From assembly GCF_963974515.1 (NCBI RefSeq), contig NZ_CAXBDD010000006.1, forward strand, positions 38,100 through 102,099: a stretch of 64,000 nt of DNA. The letters are read 5' to 3'. Below the pieces are notes generated by a model. It was not told where the DNA came from. It ran no database searches and saw only the letters and a program-made list of their open reading frames with translations. The stretch comes from Sunxiuqinia sp963974515 (lineage in GTDB: Bacteria > Bacteroidota > Bacteroidia > Bacteroidales > Prolixibacteraceae). Every line of letters begins with the position of its first letter. The stretch's first letter is position 1. Of the stretch, positions 32,519 through 40,932 are shown one piece after another. Made by a program: the position numbers and the translations under genes.

Positions 32519-33466
32519 ATGTTATCAGACAACCGATTTTATTTGGCTCCGTTACAGGGATTCACCGACTTTGTTTACCGAAGGTGTCATCATCAGTTTT
32601 TTGGGATTATTGATGCGTTTTACATTCCGTACATCGCGATCGGTCCCGGGCAAAAAATCAGGAATAGTCAACTTCGTGATTTGCTGCCTGAAAACAACGC
32701 GGGCGTGCCGGTGGTTCCGCAGGTTTTGTGTTCCAATGCTGATGAGCTCAGACACCTTGCCGGAGAGGTTAGGCGAATGGGCTATTCAAACATCAACCTG
32801 AACCTGGGCTGCCCTTATCCAATGGCAACTAAACGCGGCCGTGGAACAGGTTTGCTGGAAAATCCGGAGCAACTGAAAAGTGTGTTGGATGTTTTGTTTT
32901 CTGAGTTTGATTTTCAGATTTCGGTTAAGTTTCGATCAGGGCTGATTGACGAGGAACCCATTTGGGAAAGACTGCCATTACTGCAAGATTATCCGTTCGA
33001 ACAACTGATCTTTCATCCGCGCACCGCGAAGCAGTTGTATAAAGGATCAGCCAACAGGCGGTTGTTTGGCCAACTTTGTTCTGCCACAGGAAAATCAATG
33101 GTTTACAACGGCGACATTCAGTCGGCCCGCGATTTGGAGGAAATCAGAAGTCTGGTCCCCACGCAGAGTGAGTGGATGATTGGTCGGGGTTTATTGAGTG
33201 ATCCCTTGCTGATTCACCGATTAAGAGGTCAGATCTTTGACGAACAGGTGGAGCTGGATTTGATGCGGGAGTTTCATCAAATCATTTTGGATGCCTACCG
33301 AAGTGCATTTCGGGATGAAGGGCAGGTGCTGATGAAGATGAAACAATTTTGGAGCTATTTTGCCAATCGCTTTCCAAATGCCTTAAAAGTGTACAAGCCT
33401 ATCAAAAAGGCATCGAAACTTGGCAAATTTCTTGAGATTTATCCGGCTGCTTTTCAACATTTGTGA
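32519..33466 (+). CDS. dus: tRNA-dihydrouridine synthase family protein
   Basis: 315 residues from ATG 32519 (the longer frame upstream lies across the divergent gene). FMN-binding start FYLAPLQGFTDFVYRRCHHQFFG, catalytic Cys in NLNLGCPYPMATKRGRGTGLLENPE, then ISVKFRSGL, FHPRTAKQLYKG, MVYNGDIQSARDLEEI and WMIGRGLLSDPLL. It reduces specific uridines in the tRNA D-loop. Length and motifs are normal. Only the precise tRNA position is unknown. Confidence 0.92.
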   Translation: MLSDNRFYLAPLQGFTDFVYRRCHHQFFGIIDAFYIPYIAIGPGQKIRNSQLRDLLPENNAGVPVVPQVLCSNADELRHLAGEVRRMGYSNINLNLGCPYPMATKRGRGTGLLENPEQLKSVLDVLFSEFDFQISVKFRSGLIDEEPIWERLPLLQDYPFEQLIFHPRTAKQLYKGSANRRLFGQLCSATGKSMVYNGDIQSARDLEEIRSLVPTQSEWMIGRGLLSDPLLIHRLRGQIFDEQVELDLMREFHQIILDAYRSAFRDEGQVLMKMKQFWSYFANRFPNALKVYKPIKKASKLGKFLEIYPAAFQHL

Positions 33467-33644
33467 TTGAATCACTTTTTCAAAGCGAGAGAGATAATAA
33501 TTAGTTAACATTTCCCTTCTTGCTGTTTCTTCCCATTTTTGTTCTGCGTTTCTTATTGAAAATAAGATGCTTGAGTCTTTTTTTGAAGGAAACTCTAAGT
33601 TTCTTTCCGTCGTAGAAGCGAAGTGTTGGCGGGCTTTGATAATT

Positions 33645-33690
33645 TATACATCTAAATGTATAGATATTTATATATAAACCATTATTTTTG
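33645..33690 (+). promoter_or_regulatory. Operator-like palindrome and promoter of the efflux operon
   Basis: TATACAT-CTAA-ATGTATA (33645-33662) is a perfect 7-4-7 inverted repeat. It lies 20 bp upstream of a perfect -7 box TATTTTTG (33683-33690), overlapping where a -33 element would sit, so a bound repressor could block the promoter. The regulator is unknown; the sequence differs from the NemR-like operators at 40903 and 41539. The remainder of the 257-bp gap holds no gene I can support. Confidence 0.6.
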
Positions 33691-33723
33691 TCCCCTACAG
33701 AAAACAAAAAAAGACTGAAAAGT

Positions 33724-35055
33724 ATGAAACGAAGATTACACCTTTATGTTTTATTTCTGAGCCTTGGGTTGCCATTGATCACCACGGGGCAAACAAAGTC
33801 GCTTAGTTTGGATGAAGCGCTGGAGCTGGCAAAAAATAACAACTTGTCAGCCAGGAGCGCCGAAGCCCGCGAAAAAGCAGCGCAAGGAGCTTACCGAATG
33901 ACTAACTCCGTGTTTTTGCCTGGCTTGGCTGTAAGTCACACCGGTGTGAAAACGAATGATCCGCTGTCGACTTTCGGCTTTAAACTAAAACAGGAAACCG
34001 TTACCGAGGCTGATTTTAATCCGGCCACGCTGAATGATCCGGATGCAATTGAGAATTACAATACAAAGATTGAATTGCAGCAGCCCATTCTGAATATCGA
34101 TGGACTTTACGCCCGCAAAGCTGCCCGGAACCAGTACGAAGCCATGGCACTTCAAAGCGACCGGGCGCACCAACAGGTCCGTTACGAAGTGAAGCGGGCT
34201 TACTTTCAGGTGGAACTGGCTCAATCGGCAGTTAAAGTCATACAACAATCGGTTGAAGTCGCCGGAGAGGCGTTGAAACTAACCAAGGACAATGAAGCAC
34301 AAGGATTCGTAAAACACGCGGATGTGCTGGAAGCCTCGGTTCGTTTTGAAGAGCGCCGCGATCAGCTGAAGGAGGCCGAAAACCAGAAACAATCGGCGAC
34401 CGAATACCTGGCTCACTTGCTTGGCATCGATCTGGGGACTAATATTCTGCTTACCGATTCGATGACTCGCGATCCTAGCTTGTTTACCTGGAATGTTGGC
34501 TCAGCGGAGCTGGAACAACGCTCTGACCTCAAAGCCATGCAAAAACAAATAGCAGCCGGAGAGCATATGCTTCATTCCGAGAAAATGAAATTTATTCCCC
34601 GACTGAATGCTTTTGGAGCTTACGAATGGAACGACCGGGAGATTCTGGGCATGTCGGCCAGCAACTACCTGGTTGGTGCCAGCCTCACCTGGGATTTGTT
34701 CAGTGGATACAAAAATATGGGAAGTATTCAGCAGGCCGGTGCCCAGCTCGAAGAAGCCGAATACCAGTATCAGGACTATCTGTCTCAGAGCCAAATGCAG
34801 CTCAACAATGCCAAGCGAAAGCTGGAATTAAGCTTTCAGCAAATTCAGTCGGGCAAGCTGGCCAAAGAACAGGCCGAAGAGTCGTTGCGAATTCGGACCA
34901 ACCGCTTTGAGCAAGGGTTGGAGAAAACAACAGACCTGTTGATGGCCGAAGCACTGGCATCGAAGAAAAACCTGGAGTACATCCAATCAATTTACAAGTA
35001 TAAACAAGCAGTTTTCGAAATGGAATTACTGCTGGAAAAAGATATGAACGAATAA
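33724..35055 (+). CDS. TolC-family outer membrane efflux protein
   Basis: 443 residues from ATG 33724. Signal peptide about 1-24 (LGLPLITTGQ). Two outer membrane efflux repeats with long helices: LSLDEALELAKNNNLSARSAEAREKAAQGAYRMTNSVFLPGLAV and ELEQRSDLKAMQKQIAAGEHMLHSEKMKFIPRLNAFGAYEWN, plus ASLTWDLFSGYKN and NRFEQGLEKTTDLLMAEALASKK. It forms the outer membrane exit duct of the tripartite pump encoded with the next two genes; 5 bp separate it from the adaptor gene. Confidence 0.93.
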   Translation: MKRRLHLYVLFLSLGLPLITTGQTKSLSLDEALELAKNNNLSARSAEAREKAAQGAYRMTNSVFLPGLAVSHTGVKTNDPLSTFGFKLKQETVTEADFNPATLNDPDAIENYNTKIELQQPILNIDGLYARKAARNQYEAMALQSDRAHQQVRYEVKRAYFQVELAQSAVKVIQQSVEVAGEALKLTKDNEAQGFVKHADVLEASVRFEERRDQLKEAENQKQSATEYLAHLLGIDLGTNILLTDSMTRDPSLFTWNVGSAELEQRSDLKAMQKQIAAGEHMLHSEKMKFIPRLNAFGAYEWNDREILGMSASNYLVGASLTWDLFSGYKNMGSIQQAGAQLEEAEYQYQDYLSQSQMQLNNAKRKLELSFQQIQSGKLAKEQAEESLRIRTNRFEQGLEKTTDLLMAEALASKKNLEYIQSIYKYKQAVFEMELLLEKDMNE

Positions 35056-35060
35056 AAGCC

Positions 35061-36161
35061 ATGACCAGAATGAAAACAAATAAAATGAAAAAAGCGCCGT
35101 TGTTAGTAGCCCTTGCACTGGGAATTTTAATTTCCGCTTGCGGTAATAAGGACCAGAAAGAAGCGGTTTCTGAAGCAAAAGTTCCGGCTCAGCTTGCCGT
35201 GGCCGAGTTAAAAAACTACCCCGCTGTTCACAGCTTCTCAGGCAAACTGGAAGCTGAAAGAATAGCCAATTTGAGCACCCGTATGATGGGACAAGTGAAC
35301 CGAATCTACGTGAAACCCGGGCAAAAAGTGAATCGGGGAGATTTGTTGCTTGAAATCCGCAACCAGGATATTTTGGCTAAAAAGGCACAGGTTGAAGCCA
35401 ACAAAGTGGAAGCGACGACGGCTTTTGAAAGTGCTGAAAAAGATTTGAAACGATTCGAAGCATTACACGCCGCCAACAGTGCCTCGGATAAAGAAATGGA
35501 TGACATCCGGGCGCATTACCAAATGACGAAGGCCCGTCTGGAGGCAGTCAGTCAAATGGAGAAGGAAGTGGCGGAGTCGCTTCGTTATGCCTCCATTCAC
35601 GCACCCTACAGTGGTGTTATTACAGGGAAATATGTGCAGGAAGGCGACATGGCCAATCCGGGCATGCCCTTGCTAAGCATCGAAAGCCCTTCGCAGTGGA
35701 AAGTTATCGCCCGCATTCCGGAAGCCGATATTGCCCGCTTGCAACTCAACGATCCGGTCAAGGTGCAATTCAGTGCGCTGGGCGACTTGCAAATGGATGG
35801 TGTGATTGCTGAAATTAACCCATCGTCGGCCAACACCGGAAACCAGTTCGAGGCGAAGGTGATCATTGACAAGACGACTGATCAAACAGCTAATTTGTAC
35901 AGCGGCATGTACGCGACCGTATTTTATGAGAAAGGCACACGCCCGCTCATTTTGGTTCCGAAAACAGCCTTGATCGCCAAAGGACAGCTGGTGGGTTTGT
36001 ATGCTCTTGGACAAAGCGGACAAGCATTGCTTCGCTGGGTAAAGACCGGGGAAACAGTTGGCGATTCGATCGAAATTATTTCCGGTCTCGCCGATGGCGA
36101 AACGTATATTCAATCTTCAAACGGAAAATTGTTTGATGGCACTTTAGTGGTAAACAAATAA
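35061..36161 (+). CDS. RND efflux periplasmic adaptor (HlyD/MexA family) lipoprotein
   Basis: 366 residues; lipoprotein signal with lipobox LISACGNK (alternative ATGs at codons 4 and 9 leave the signal intact). Barrel-sandwich/lipoyl halves RIANLSTRMMGQVNRIYVKPGQKVNRGDLLLEI and LRYASIHAPYSGVITGKYVQEGDMANPGMPLLSIESP flank a coiled-coil hairpin. It bridges the inner membrane pump and the TolC duct. No heavy-metal binding motif is evident. Confidence 0.93.
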   Translation: MTRMKTNKMKKAPLLVALALGILISACGNKDQKEAVSEAKVPAQLAVAELKNYPAVHSFSGKLEAERIANLSTRMMGQVNRIYVKPGQKVNRGDLLLEIRNQDILAKKAQVEANKVEATTAFESAEKDLKRFEALHAANSASDKEMDDIRAHYQMTKARLEAVSQMEKEVAESLRYASIHAPYSGVITGKYVQEGDMANPGMPLLSIESPSQWKVIARIPEADIARLQLNDPVKVQFSALGDLQMDGVIAEINPSSANTGNQFEAKVIIDKTTDQTANLYSGMYATVFYEKGTRPLILVPKTALIAKGQLVGLYALGQSGQALLRWVKTGETVGDSIEIISGLADGETYIQSSNGKLFDGTLVVNK

Positions 36162-36170
36162 GAAAGAAAC

Positions 36171-39100
36171 ATGAAGACAGGATTTGCAGGCGGTATCGCC
36201 AAACAATTTATAAATTCGAAACTGACCCCGCTGCTGATGATTGCCTTTTTGGCGATCGGAATCTACAGCTCCTACTTGACTCCCCGCGAGGAAGAACCAC
36301 AAATCGACGTTCCTATTGCCGATATTTTCTTTCGTTATCCGGGAGCCAGCCCCAAAGAGATTGAGTCGCGCGTGATACAACCCCTTGAAAAAGTTGTGTC
36401 CAACATTCCCGGAGTGGAATATGTCTATTCTACTTCCATGCCGGGACAGGCCATGTTGATTGTCCAGTTTTATGTGGGCGAAGATATTGAGCGTTCGTTG
36501 GTGAAAATGTACAACGAGATCATGAAACACATGGATCAAATGCCGAAGGGAACTAGCTTGCCGCTGGTGAAAACCCGGTCGATTGATGATGTTCCGGTGC
36601 TCGGGCTCACCTTTTGGAGTGAAAATTACGACGATTACGAGCTGAAGCGGATTGCACAGGAAGTCAATAACGAAATTGAACAGGTGACCGATGTCTCCGA
36701 AACGAAAGTCATTGGGGGGCGTTCGCGTCAGGTTCGGGTAGTGTTGAACAATGAGCAGATGGCTGGCTTCCATGTTGATGCCCTTAGTATTGCGCAAAAA
36801 ATTCAATTGGCTAACGAGCAGTTCAATGTTGGCTCATTCAATAATAACGACACGGAATACCTGGTTGAAGCCGGAGCATTTTTGAAGAACTCCGACGATG
36901 TCGCCAACTTGGTGGTTGGGATTCACAACGGCAGCCCGGTTTACTTAAAGCAGGTGGCCGAAGTGCTCGATGGTCCGCAGGAACCGATTCAGTATGTGAA
37001 CTTTGGTTTTGGCGATATTCATGAGCAAAAAAATGAATACCGGGGTGAATATCCGGCCGTTACCATTTCAATTGCCAAGCGTCGCGGCGCTGATGCCATG
37101 AAAGTTGCGGACGCCATTTTGGAAAAGATTGAGATTTTGGAAAGCAGTTTGATTCCGGCTGATGTGCATGTGGACGTGACGAGGAACTACGGGGAGACCG
37201 CCTCGCACAAAGTAGCCGAACTGTTGATGCACCTGCTGGGCGCCATCGTCGCCGTTACCTTTGTCGTGATGTTGGCCATGGGCTGGCGTGGAGGGTTAGT
37301 CGTTTTCCTTTCGGTACCGATCACCTTTGCTTTGACCATGTTCAGCTATTACTTTTTAGATTACACGCTGAACAGAATTACCCTTTTTGCATTGGTCTTT
37401 GTGACCGGGATTGTGGTGGACGACTCCATCATTATTGCTGAAAACATGCACCGGCACTTTAAAATGAAGAAGTTGCCGTTCATCCAGGCAGCCATCCGCT
37501 CCATTGACGAGGTGGGCAACCCGACTATTCTGGCTACTTTCACCGTAATTGCGGCGGTACTGCCCATGGTTTTTGTATCTGGTTTGATGGGGCCTTACAT
37601 GAGCCCAATGCCTATTGGTGCTTCCATTGCTATGATTTTCTCCTTGCTCGTTGCCCTGACGATTACACCATATCTGGCTTATCGTTTGCTTCGGTTTAAC
37701 GTGAAAGAAGACAAGAATGAGAAGGCGTTCCGTTTGGAAGATTCGATCATATATAAACTGTATGCCAAAACGATGAAACCCATGTTGGAGTCGCCGTGGA
37801 AACGTTGGACTTTCATTATTGGGGTTACGGTGCTTTTGCTGGCTTCAACAACCTTGGTTTATTTTAAGGCGGTGGCTGTAAAGATGCTCCCGTTTGACAA
37901 CAAAAATGAATTTCAGGTGATTGTTGATATGCCGGAAGGAACAACCCTTGAGCGGACGGCTGTCGTTGCCAAAGAGCTGGCGGCTTACATCGCGCAGCAG
38001 GAAAATGTGGTAGACTACCAAACGTATGTTGGCACGGCTTCGCCCATGAATTTTAACGGATTGGTTCGCCATTATGACCTGCGCAGCGGATCGAATGTGG
38101 CTGATATCCAGGTGAACCTGACCGACAAAGGCGACCGCGAGCTGCAAAGCCATGACATTGCCAAACTGATGCGTCCCGAGCTGCAACGATTGGGTGCGAA
38201 ATACCACGCCAATGTAAAAGTAGTTGAAGTTCCGCCAGGCCCGCCGGTCATGTCGACCCTGGTTGCTGAAGTTTATGGGCCTGACTACGAAGGGCAGATG
38301 GAAGTGGCTGGTCAAGTTAAGGAATTGTTTGCCCAAACAGCCGATGTTGTCGACATTGACTGGCACATGGAGGATGATCAGCATGAATATAAATTCAATG
38401 TCATGAAAGAAAAAGCAGCCTTGCTTGGGTTGTCAACCCAGCAAGTGGTGCATAGTTTACAAATGGCCTTGGGTGGACACGAGGTAACCCAGCTTTACCA
38501 GGAAAAAGAGCATGAGCAAGTTGGGATTGTCCTTCGGTTTAAGGAAATGGAGCGCTCCGGGGTCAATGACCTGAAGAAAGTGAATATCCTGAGCCAAACC
38601 GGACAGGTGGTCGCATTGGGCGATGTGGTGGAAGTTGAAGAAGGTCTCCAGGACAAAAGCATCTACCGGAAAAATCAAAAACGGGTGGTTTATGTCACTG
38701 CCGATATTGCCGGAAAATTGGAAAGCCCGGTTTATGGGATATTGAATATGTCGGAAAACCTGGATCAAATTCAGTTGCCCGAAGGATACACATTAACGGA
38801 AGAGTTTACTCAGCAACCGTTCACGCAGGATGACTACAGTTTGAAGTGGGATGGCGAGTGGCAAATAACCTACGAAGTGTTCCGCGATTTGGGAACCGCT
38901 TTTGCCGTAGTTCTGCTTGTCATTTACCTATTGATTATTGGTTGGTTCCAGAACTTCAAAGTTCCGTTTGTCATGATGATTTCCATTCCGCTGTCATTGG
39001 TCGGAATCCTGATCGGCCACTGGCTGATGGGGGCCTTTTTTACCGCCACTTCCATGATTGGAATGATTGCCCTGGCCGGGATTATGGTCCGAAACGCCAT

Positions 39101-39431
39101 TCTGCTGATTGACTTTATCAACCTTCGGTTAGCAGATGGTGTCCCTTTGAAAGAAGCAGTCATTGAAGCCGGTGCTGTGCGGACTACGCCAATTCTGTTG
39201 ACGGCGGGAACGGTAGTAATTGGTGCGGTGGTTATTTTGTTTGACCCGATTTTCCAGGGGCTGGCGATCTCACTGATGGGTGGATCAATCGCATCAACCT
39301 TTTTGACCCTGGTCATTGTTCCGCTGATCTATTACATGACTGAGAAAAAGAAATACCCAACGGAAGAGCCAGTGGCAAGCACACCTGAGACTCTGGGTAG
39401 TGAGGATGAACAGAAAGAACCTTTAAATTAA
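36171..39431 (+). CDS. RND-family efflux permease
   Basis: 1086 residues with the RND layout of two sets of six membrane helices and large periplasmic loops. Seen motifs: GIYSSYLTPREEEPQIDVPIADIFFRYPGASPKEIESRVIQPLEKVV, VTFVVMLAMGWRGGLVVFLSVPI, the helix-4 proton relay region FALVFVTGIVVDDSIIIAENMHRH, and the closing GGSIASTFLTLVIVPLIYYMTEKKK. The VVDDSIIIAEN acidic pair is typical of drug/organic exporters of the AcrB/hydrophobe group. The C-terminus ends with a short acidic tail. Substrate unknown. Confidence 0.93.
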   Translation: MKTGFAGGIAKQFINSKLTPLLMIAFLAIGIYSSYLTPREEEPQIDVPIADIFFRYPGASPKEIESRVIQPLEKVVSNIPGVEYVYSTSMPGQAMLIVQFYVGEDIERSLVKMYNEIMKHMDQMPKGTSLPLVKTRSIDDVPVLGLTFWSENYDDYELKRIAQEVNNEIEQVTDVSETKVIGGRSRQVRVVLNNEQMAGFHVDALSIAQKIQLANEQFNVGSFNNNDTEYLVEAGAFLKNSDDVANLVVGIHNGSPVYLKQVAEVLDGPQEPIQYVNFGFGDIHEQKNEYRGEYPAVTISIAKRRGADAMKVADAILEKIEILESSLIPADVHVDVTRNYGETASHKVAELLMHLLGAIVAVTFVVMLAMGWRGGLVVFLSVPITFALTMFSYYFLDYTLNRITLFALVFVTGIVVDDSIIIAENMHRHFKMKKLPFIQAAIRSIDEVGNPTILATFTVIAAVLPMVFVSGLMGPYMSPMPIGASIAMIFSLLVALTITPYLAYRLLRFNVKEDKNEKAFRLEDSIIYKLYAKTMKPMLESPWKRWTFIIGVTVLLLASTTLVYFKAVAVKMLPFDNKNEFQVIVDMPEGTTLERTAVVAKELAAYIAQQENVVDYQTYVGTASPMNFNGLVRHYDLRSGSNVADIQVNLTDKGDRELQSHDIAKLMRPELQRLGAKYHANVKVVEVPPGPPVMSTLVAEVYGPDYEGQMEVAGQVKELFAQTADVVDIDWHMEDDQHEYKFNVMKEKAALLGLSTQQVVHSLQMALGGHEVTQLYQEKEHEQVGIVLRFKEMERSGVNDLKKVNILSQTGQVVALGDVVEVEEGLQDKSIYRKNQKRVVYVTADIAGKLESPVYGILNMSENLDQIQLPEGYTLTEEFTQQPFTQDDYSLKWDGEWQITYEVFRDLGTAFAVVLLVIYLLIIGWFQNFKVPFVMMISIPLSLVGILIGHWLMGAFFTATSMIGMIALAGIMVRNAILLIDFINLRLADGVPLKEAVIEAGAVRTTPILLTAGTVVIGAVVILFDPIFQGLAISLMGGSIASTFLTLVIVPLIYYMTEKKKYPTEEPVASTPETLGSEDEQKEPLN

Positions 39432-39437
39432 AAAACC

Positions 39438-39749
39438 ATGATGAAATTTGTAATAATCCAATGCGTAAAGGCTTACCATCCTGAGTTGGAGAAGATTTTT
39501 AAGGCGATTAAAATCAATGCTTACAGCGAGATGGACGTGGAAGGTTTTATGGAGCAAGCGGACGGAACCACTGATTTTTCGAATTGGTTTGCTGCCAGCA
39601 AGAATCCTTATAACTATATGGTGTCCTTCATGTTTTTGGCCGACGATAAGGCTGATAAGCTGCTGGAACGAATTGATGAATTCAACCATACCGTTGAAGG
39701 AATGAGTCCGATTAATGCCTATATCGTTGGAGTTGAAAAGTTTGTGTAA
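39438..39749 (+). CDS. Small hypothetical protein in the efflux operon
   Basis: 103 residues, no signal or membrane segment. The pattern MKFVIIQCVKAYHPELEKIFKAIKINAYSEMDVEGF and, after an insert, YMVSFMFLADDKADKLLERIDEFNHTVEGMSPINAYIVGVEKFV reads as a beta-alpha-beta ferredoxin-like fold similar to P-II or CutA-type proteins, but I do not recognise a named family. It begins 6 bp after the RND permease and is followed by a DUF2892 gene. A regulatory role on the pump is speculation. Confidence 0.75.
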   Translation: MMKFVIIQCVKAYHPELEKIFKAIKINAYSEMDVEGFMEQADGTTDFSNWFAASKNPYNYMVSFMFLADDKADKLLERIDEFNHTVEGMSPINAYIVGVEKFV

Positions 39750-39764
39750 TCAAAATTGAAAAGT

Positions 39765-39950
39765 ATGAGAGAACGAGTTGTACGCGCTGTTGCAGGATTT
39801 TTGGTCTCCCTCAGCGTACTTTTGGCCGTGCTGGTTAATCTGAACTGGCTGATCCTGGCTGCCTTTGTGGGCTTTAACCTGTTTCAGTCATCATTCACCA
39901 AATTTTGTCCTTTGGAAATGATCTTGAAGAAGGCAGGCGTGAAAGAATAG
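39765..39950 (+). CDS. DUF2892 small inner membrane protein
   Basis: 61 residues from ATG 39765. Two hydrophobic segments (AGFLVSLSVLLAVLV and WLILAAFVGFNLFQSSF) and the conserved FTKFCPLEMILKKAGVKE end are the DUF2892 (YgaP-like transmembrane) signature. The Cys in FCPLE is conserved in the family. Last gene of the efflux operon. Function unknown. Confidence 0.85.
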   Translation: MRERVVRAVAGFLVSLSVLLAVLVNLNWLILAAFVGFNLFQSSFTKFCPLEMILKKAGVKE

Positions 39951-39956
39951 ACCAAT

Positions 39957-40106
39957 GAGGTTGTCCAAAAAGTTGCCGAAAGATTTTCCGCAACTCCTTA
40001 AATAGTCAAAGAGAAGTTGTAGAGAATCAGCTTCTCTTTAGGGGTGAGGTGAAACTGATTTTCATTACACGGCTTACTTGGTGGCTACTTTTTTGGACAA
40101 CGTCTC
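39957..40106. mobile_element. About 150-bp MITE-like element or IS remnant
   Basis: Left end GAGGTTGTCCAAAAAGT (39957-39973) and right end ACTTTTTTGGACAACGTCTC (40087-40106) are inverted repeats (shared core GTTGTCCAAAAA..GT). The inside contains a 9-bp perfect hairpin AAAGAGAAG/CTTCTCTTT (40008-40039). On the minus strand a stop-bounded frame of about 27 codons (including LTPKEKLILYNF) could be the tail of a lost transposase. No target-site duplication is obvious. The TIR resembles ends of DDE-type insertion sequences, but I cannot assign a family. Confidence 0.65.
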
Positions 40107-40192
40107 TTTTTATTACTGCAGCGCCATCCAAACGTGAGTCTTTATCCATTAAAAAAAACAGGTCTTGCGGAACAGCGGATGCAAAGCATCGT

Positions 40193-40200
40193 TATCTTTG
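40193..40200 (+). promoter_or_regulatory. -7 promoter box
   Basis: TATCTTTG is a perfect TAnnTTTG, 21 bp before the ATG at 40221, and supports that start for the next gene. A TTG at 40165-40167 is 25 bp upstream, slightly far. Confidence 0.5.
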
Positions 40201-40220
40201 CTGAAAGTAAATTGGCAAAG

Positions 40221-40577
40221 ATGATTCAGCTTTTACGGCTTATTTTGATTGTTTCGGCAGCTTACCTGTTGGTGTTTGTTGCTGTGAAAAAGCAGCAGGC
40301 CGACTGTGCAGCAACAGTCGTTGAGGAGCTCGCTTTTGCTGATGATCCGGGAGACATTCAGAAACCCGGGCTGCCACCCATTTACCTCTTGGGAAAGGAA
40401 AGCGTCAGCTTTGAGAGTGTGACGAAAGAAGAGCGTTTGCATTTTCAGCTTTTACATGTTACGCAACTTGTCCCGTGTGATTTTAGTTTTAGAAAACCCA
40501 TTCGTTTAACCTTCTGTTTAATCGATCATGAGGCGCCTGTTCCGGTGTTTATCCGCGGACACGCCTTGCTTTGTTAG
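40221..40577 (+). CDS. Hypothetical single-pass membrane or exported protein
   Basis: 118 residues from ATG 40221; an upstream ATG at 40134 would add 29 residues but lies before the predicted promoter box. An N-terminal hydrophobic segment (LLRLILIVSAAYLLVFVAV) is followed by about 95 hydrophilic residues with four cysteines (DCAAT, VPCDF, TFCLID, ALLC). Not recognised. Located between the mobile element and the small membrane protein gene. Could be a real accessory gene or a chance frame; codon use looks typical of neighbours. Confidence 0.45.
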   Translation: MIQLLRLILIVSAAYLLVFVAVKKQQADCAATVVEELAFADDPGDIQKPGLPPIYLLGKESVSFESVTKEERLHFQLLHVTQLVPCDFSFRKPIRLTFCLIDHEAPVPVFIRGHALLC

Positions 40578-40694
40578 CCTTCATTTAAATACGAACACCC
40601 TCTCGGCCTGCATCGGTTAACAAACCTCGGGCTTTAAGAATTTCCGGCTTCGAGCTGGATCAAAAATGAAGTTGAAAAATTAAATGGAAAAATT

Positions 40695-40826
40695 ATGGAA
40701 ACGATCGATAAGACACCTCAAAAGAACAACAAAGATTTTATTTGGCTGGGCATAGGAATGGTTGGCTTTATAGCTGCATTGGTTCTGCTAAAAGTCTTGA
40801 TGAGATATTATGGATTGATCGGATAA
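40695..40826 (+). CDS. 43-residue small membrane protein
   Basis: ATG 40695 to TAA 40824-40826. Hydrophilic N-terminus METIDKTPQKNNKDF, one membrane segment IWLGIGMVGFIAALVLLKVL, and a short RYYGLIG tail. The composition (charged N-terminus, single helix, positive flank) is that of genuine small membrane proteins, and a perfect terminator follows 9 bp later, supporting a real gene. Another frame from the ATG at 40684 is shorter and less protein-like. Function unknown; perhaps an accessory of the efflux system or an independent stress protein. Confidence 0.6.
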   Translation: METIDKTPQKNNKDFIWLGIGMVGFIAALVLLKVLMRYYGLIG

Positions 40827-40835
40827 TCAACCAAC

Positions 40836-40871
40836 AAGAGGCTGGATCGTTTGAGTTCAGCCTCTTTTTTT
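40836..40871 (+). terminator. Terminator after the small membrane protein gene
   Basis: Stem AAGAGGCTGGA / TTCAGCCTCTT (one G-U pair), 9-nt loop and a run of seven Ts. Confidence 0.85.
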
Positions 40872-40902
40872 CTTCGGGATTAATTTTTTTTTGTGAACAA
40901 AT

Positions 40903-40916
40903 AGACCGATCGGTCT
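40903..40916 (+). promoter_or_regulatory. NemR-type operator in front of the tetR gene
   Basis: Perfect palindrome AGACCGATCGGTCT, 17 bp before the regulator start. The identical 14-mer recurs at 41539-41552 before the OYE gene, so the regulator very likely represses itself and its neighbour. It resembles the palindrome I recall for E. coli NemR. Confidence 0.85.
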
Positions 40917-40932
40917 GTTTTAAGACTTTGTT

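Noticed and set aside
33463..33480. Possible terminator GTGATTGAATCAC plus T-run after dus
   Set aside because: The palindrome would need a one-base loop and includes the stop codon; too weak to call.
33501..33707. 68-codon minus-strand ORF with a very basic C-terminus upstream of tolC
   Set aside because: It starts only at TTG inside the tolC promoter/operator region; no ATG gives a sensible protein. The basic run (KKRLKHLIFNKKRRTK) comes from an A-rich stretch.
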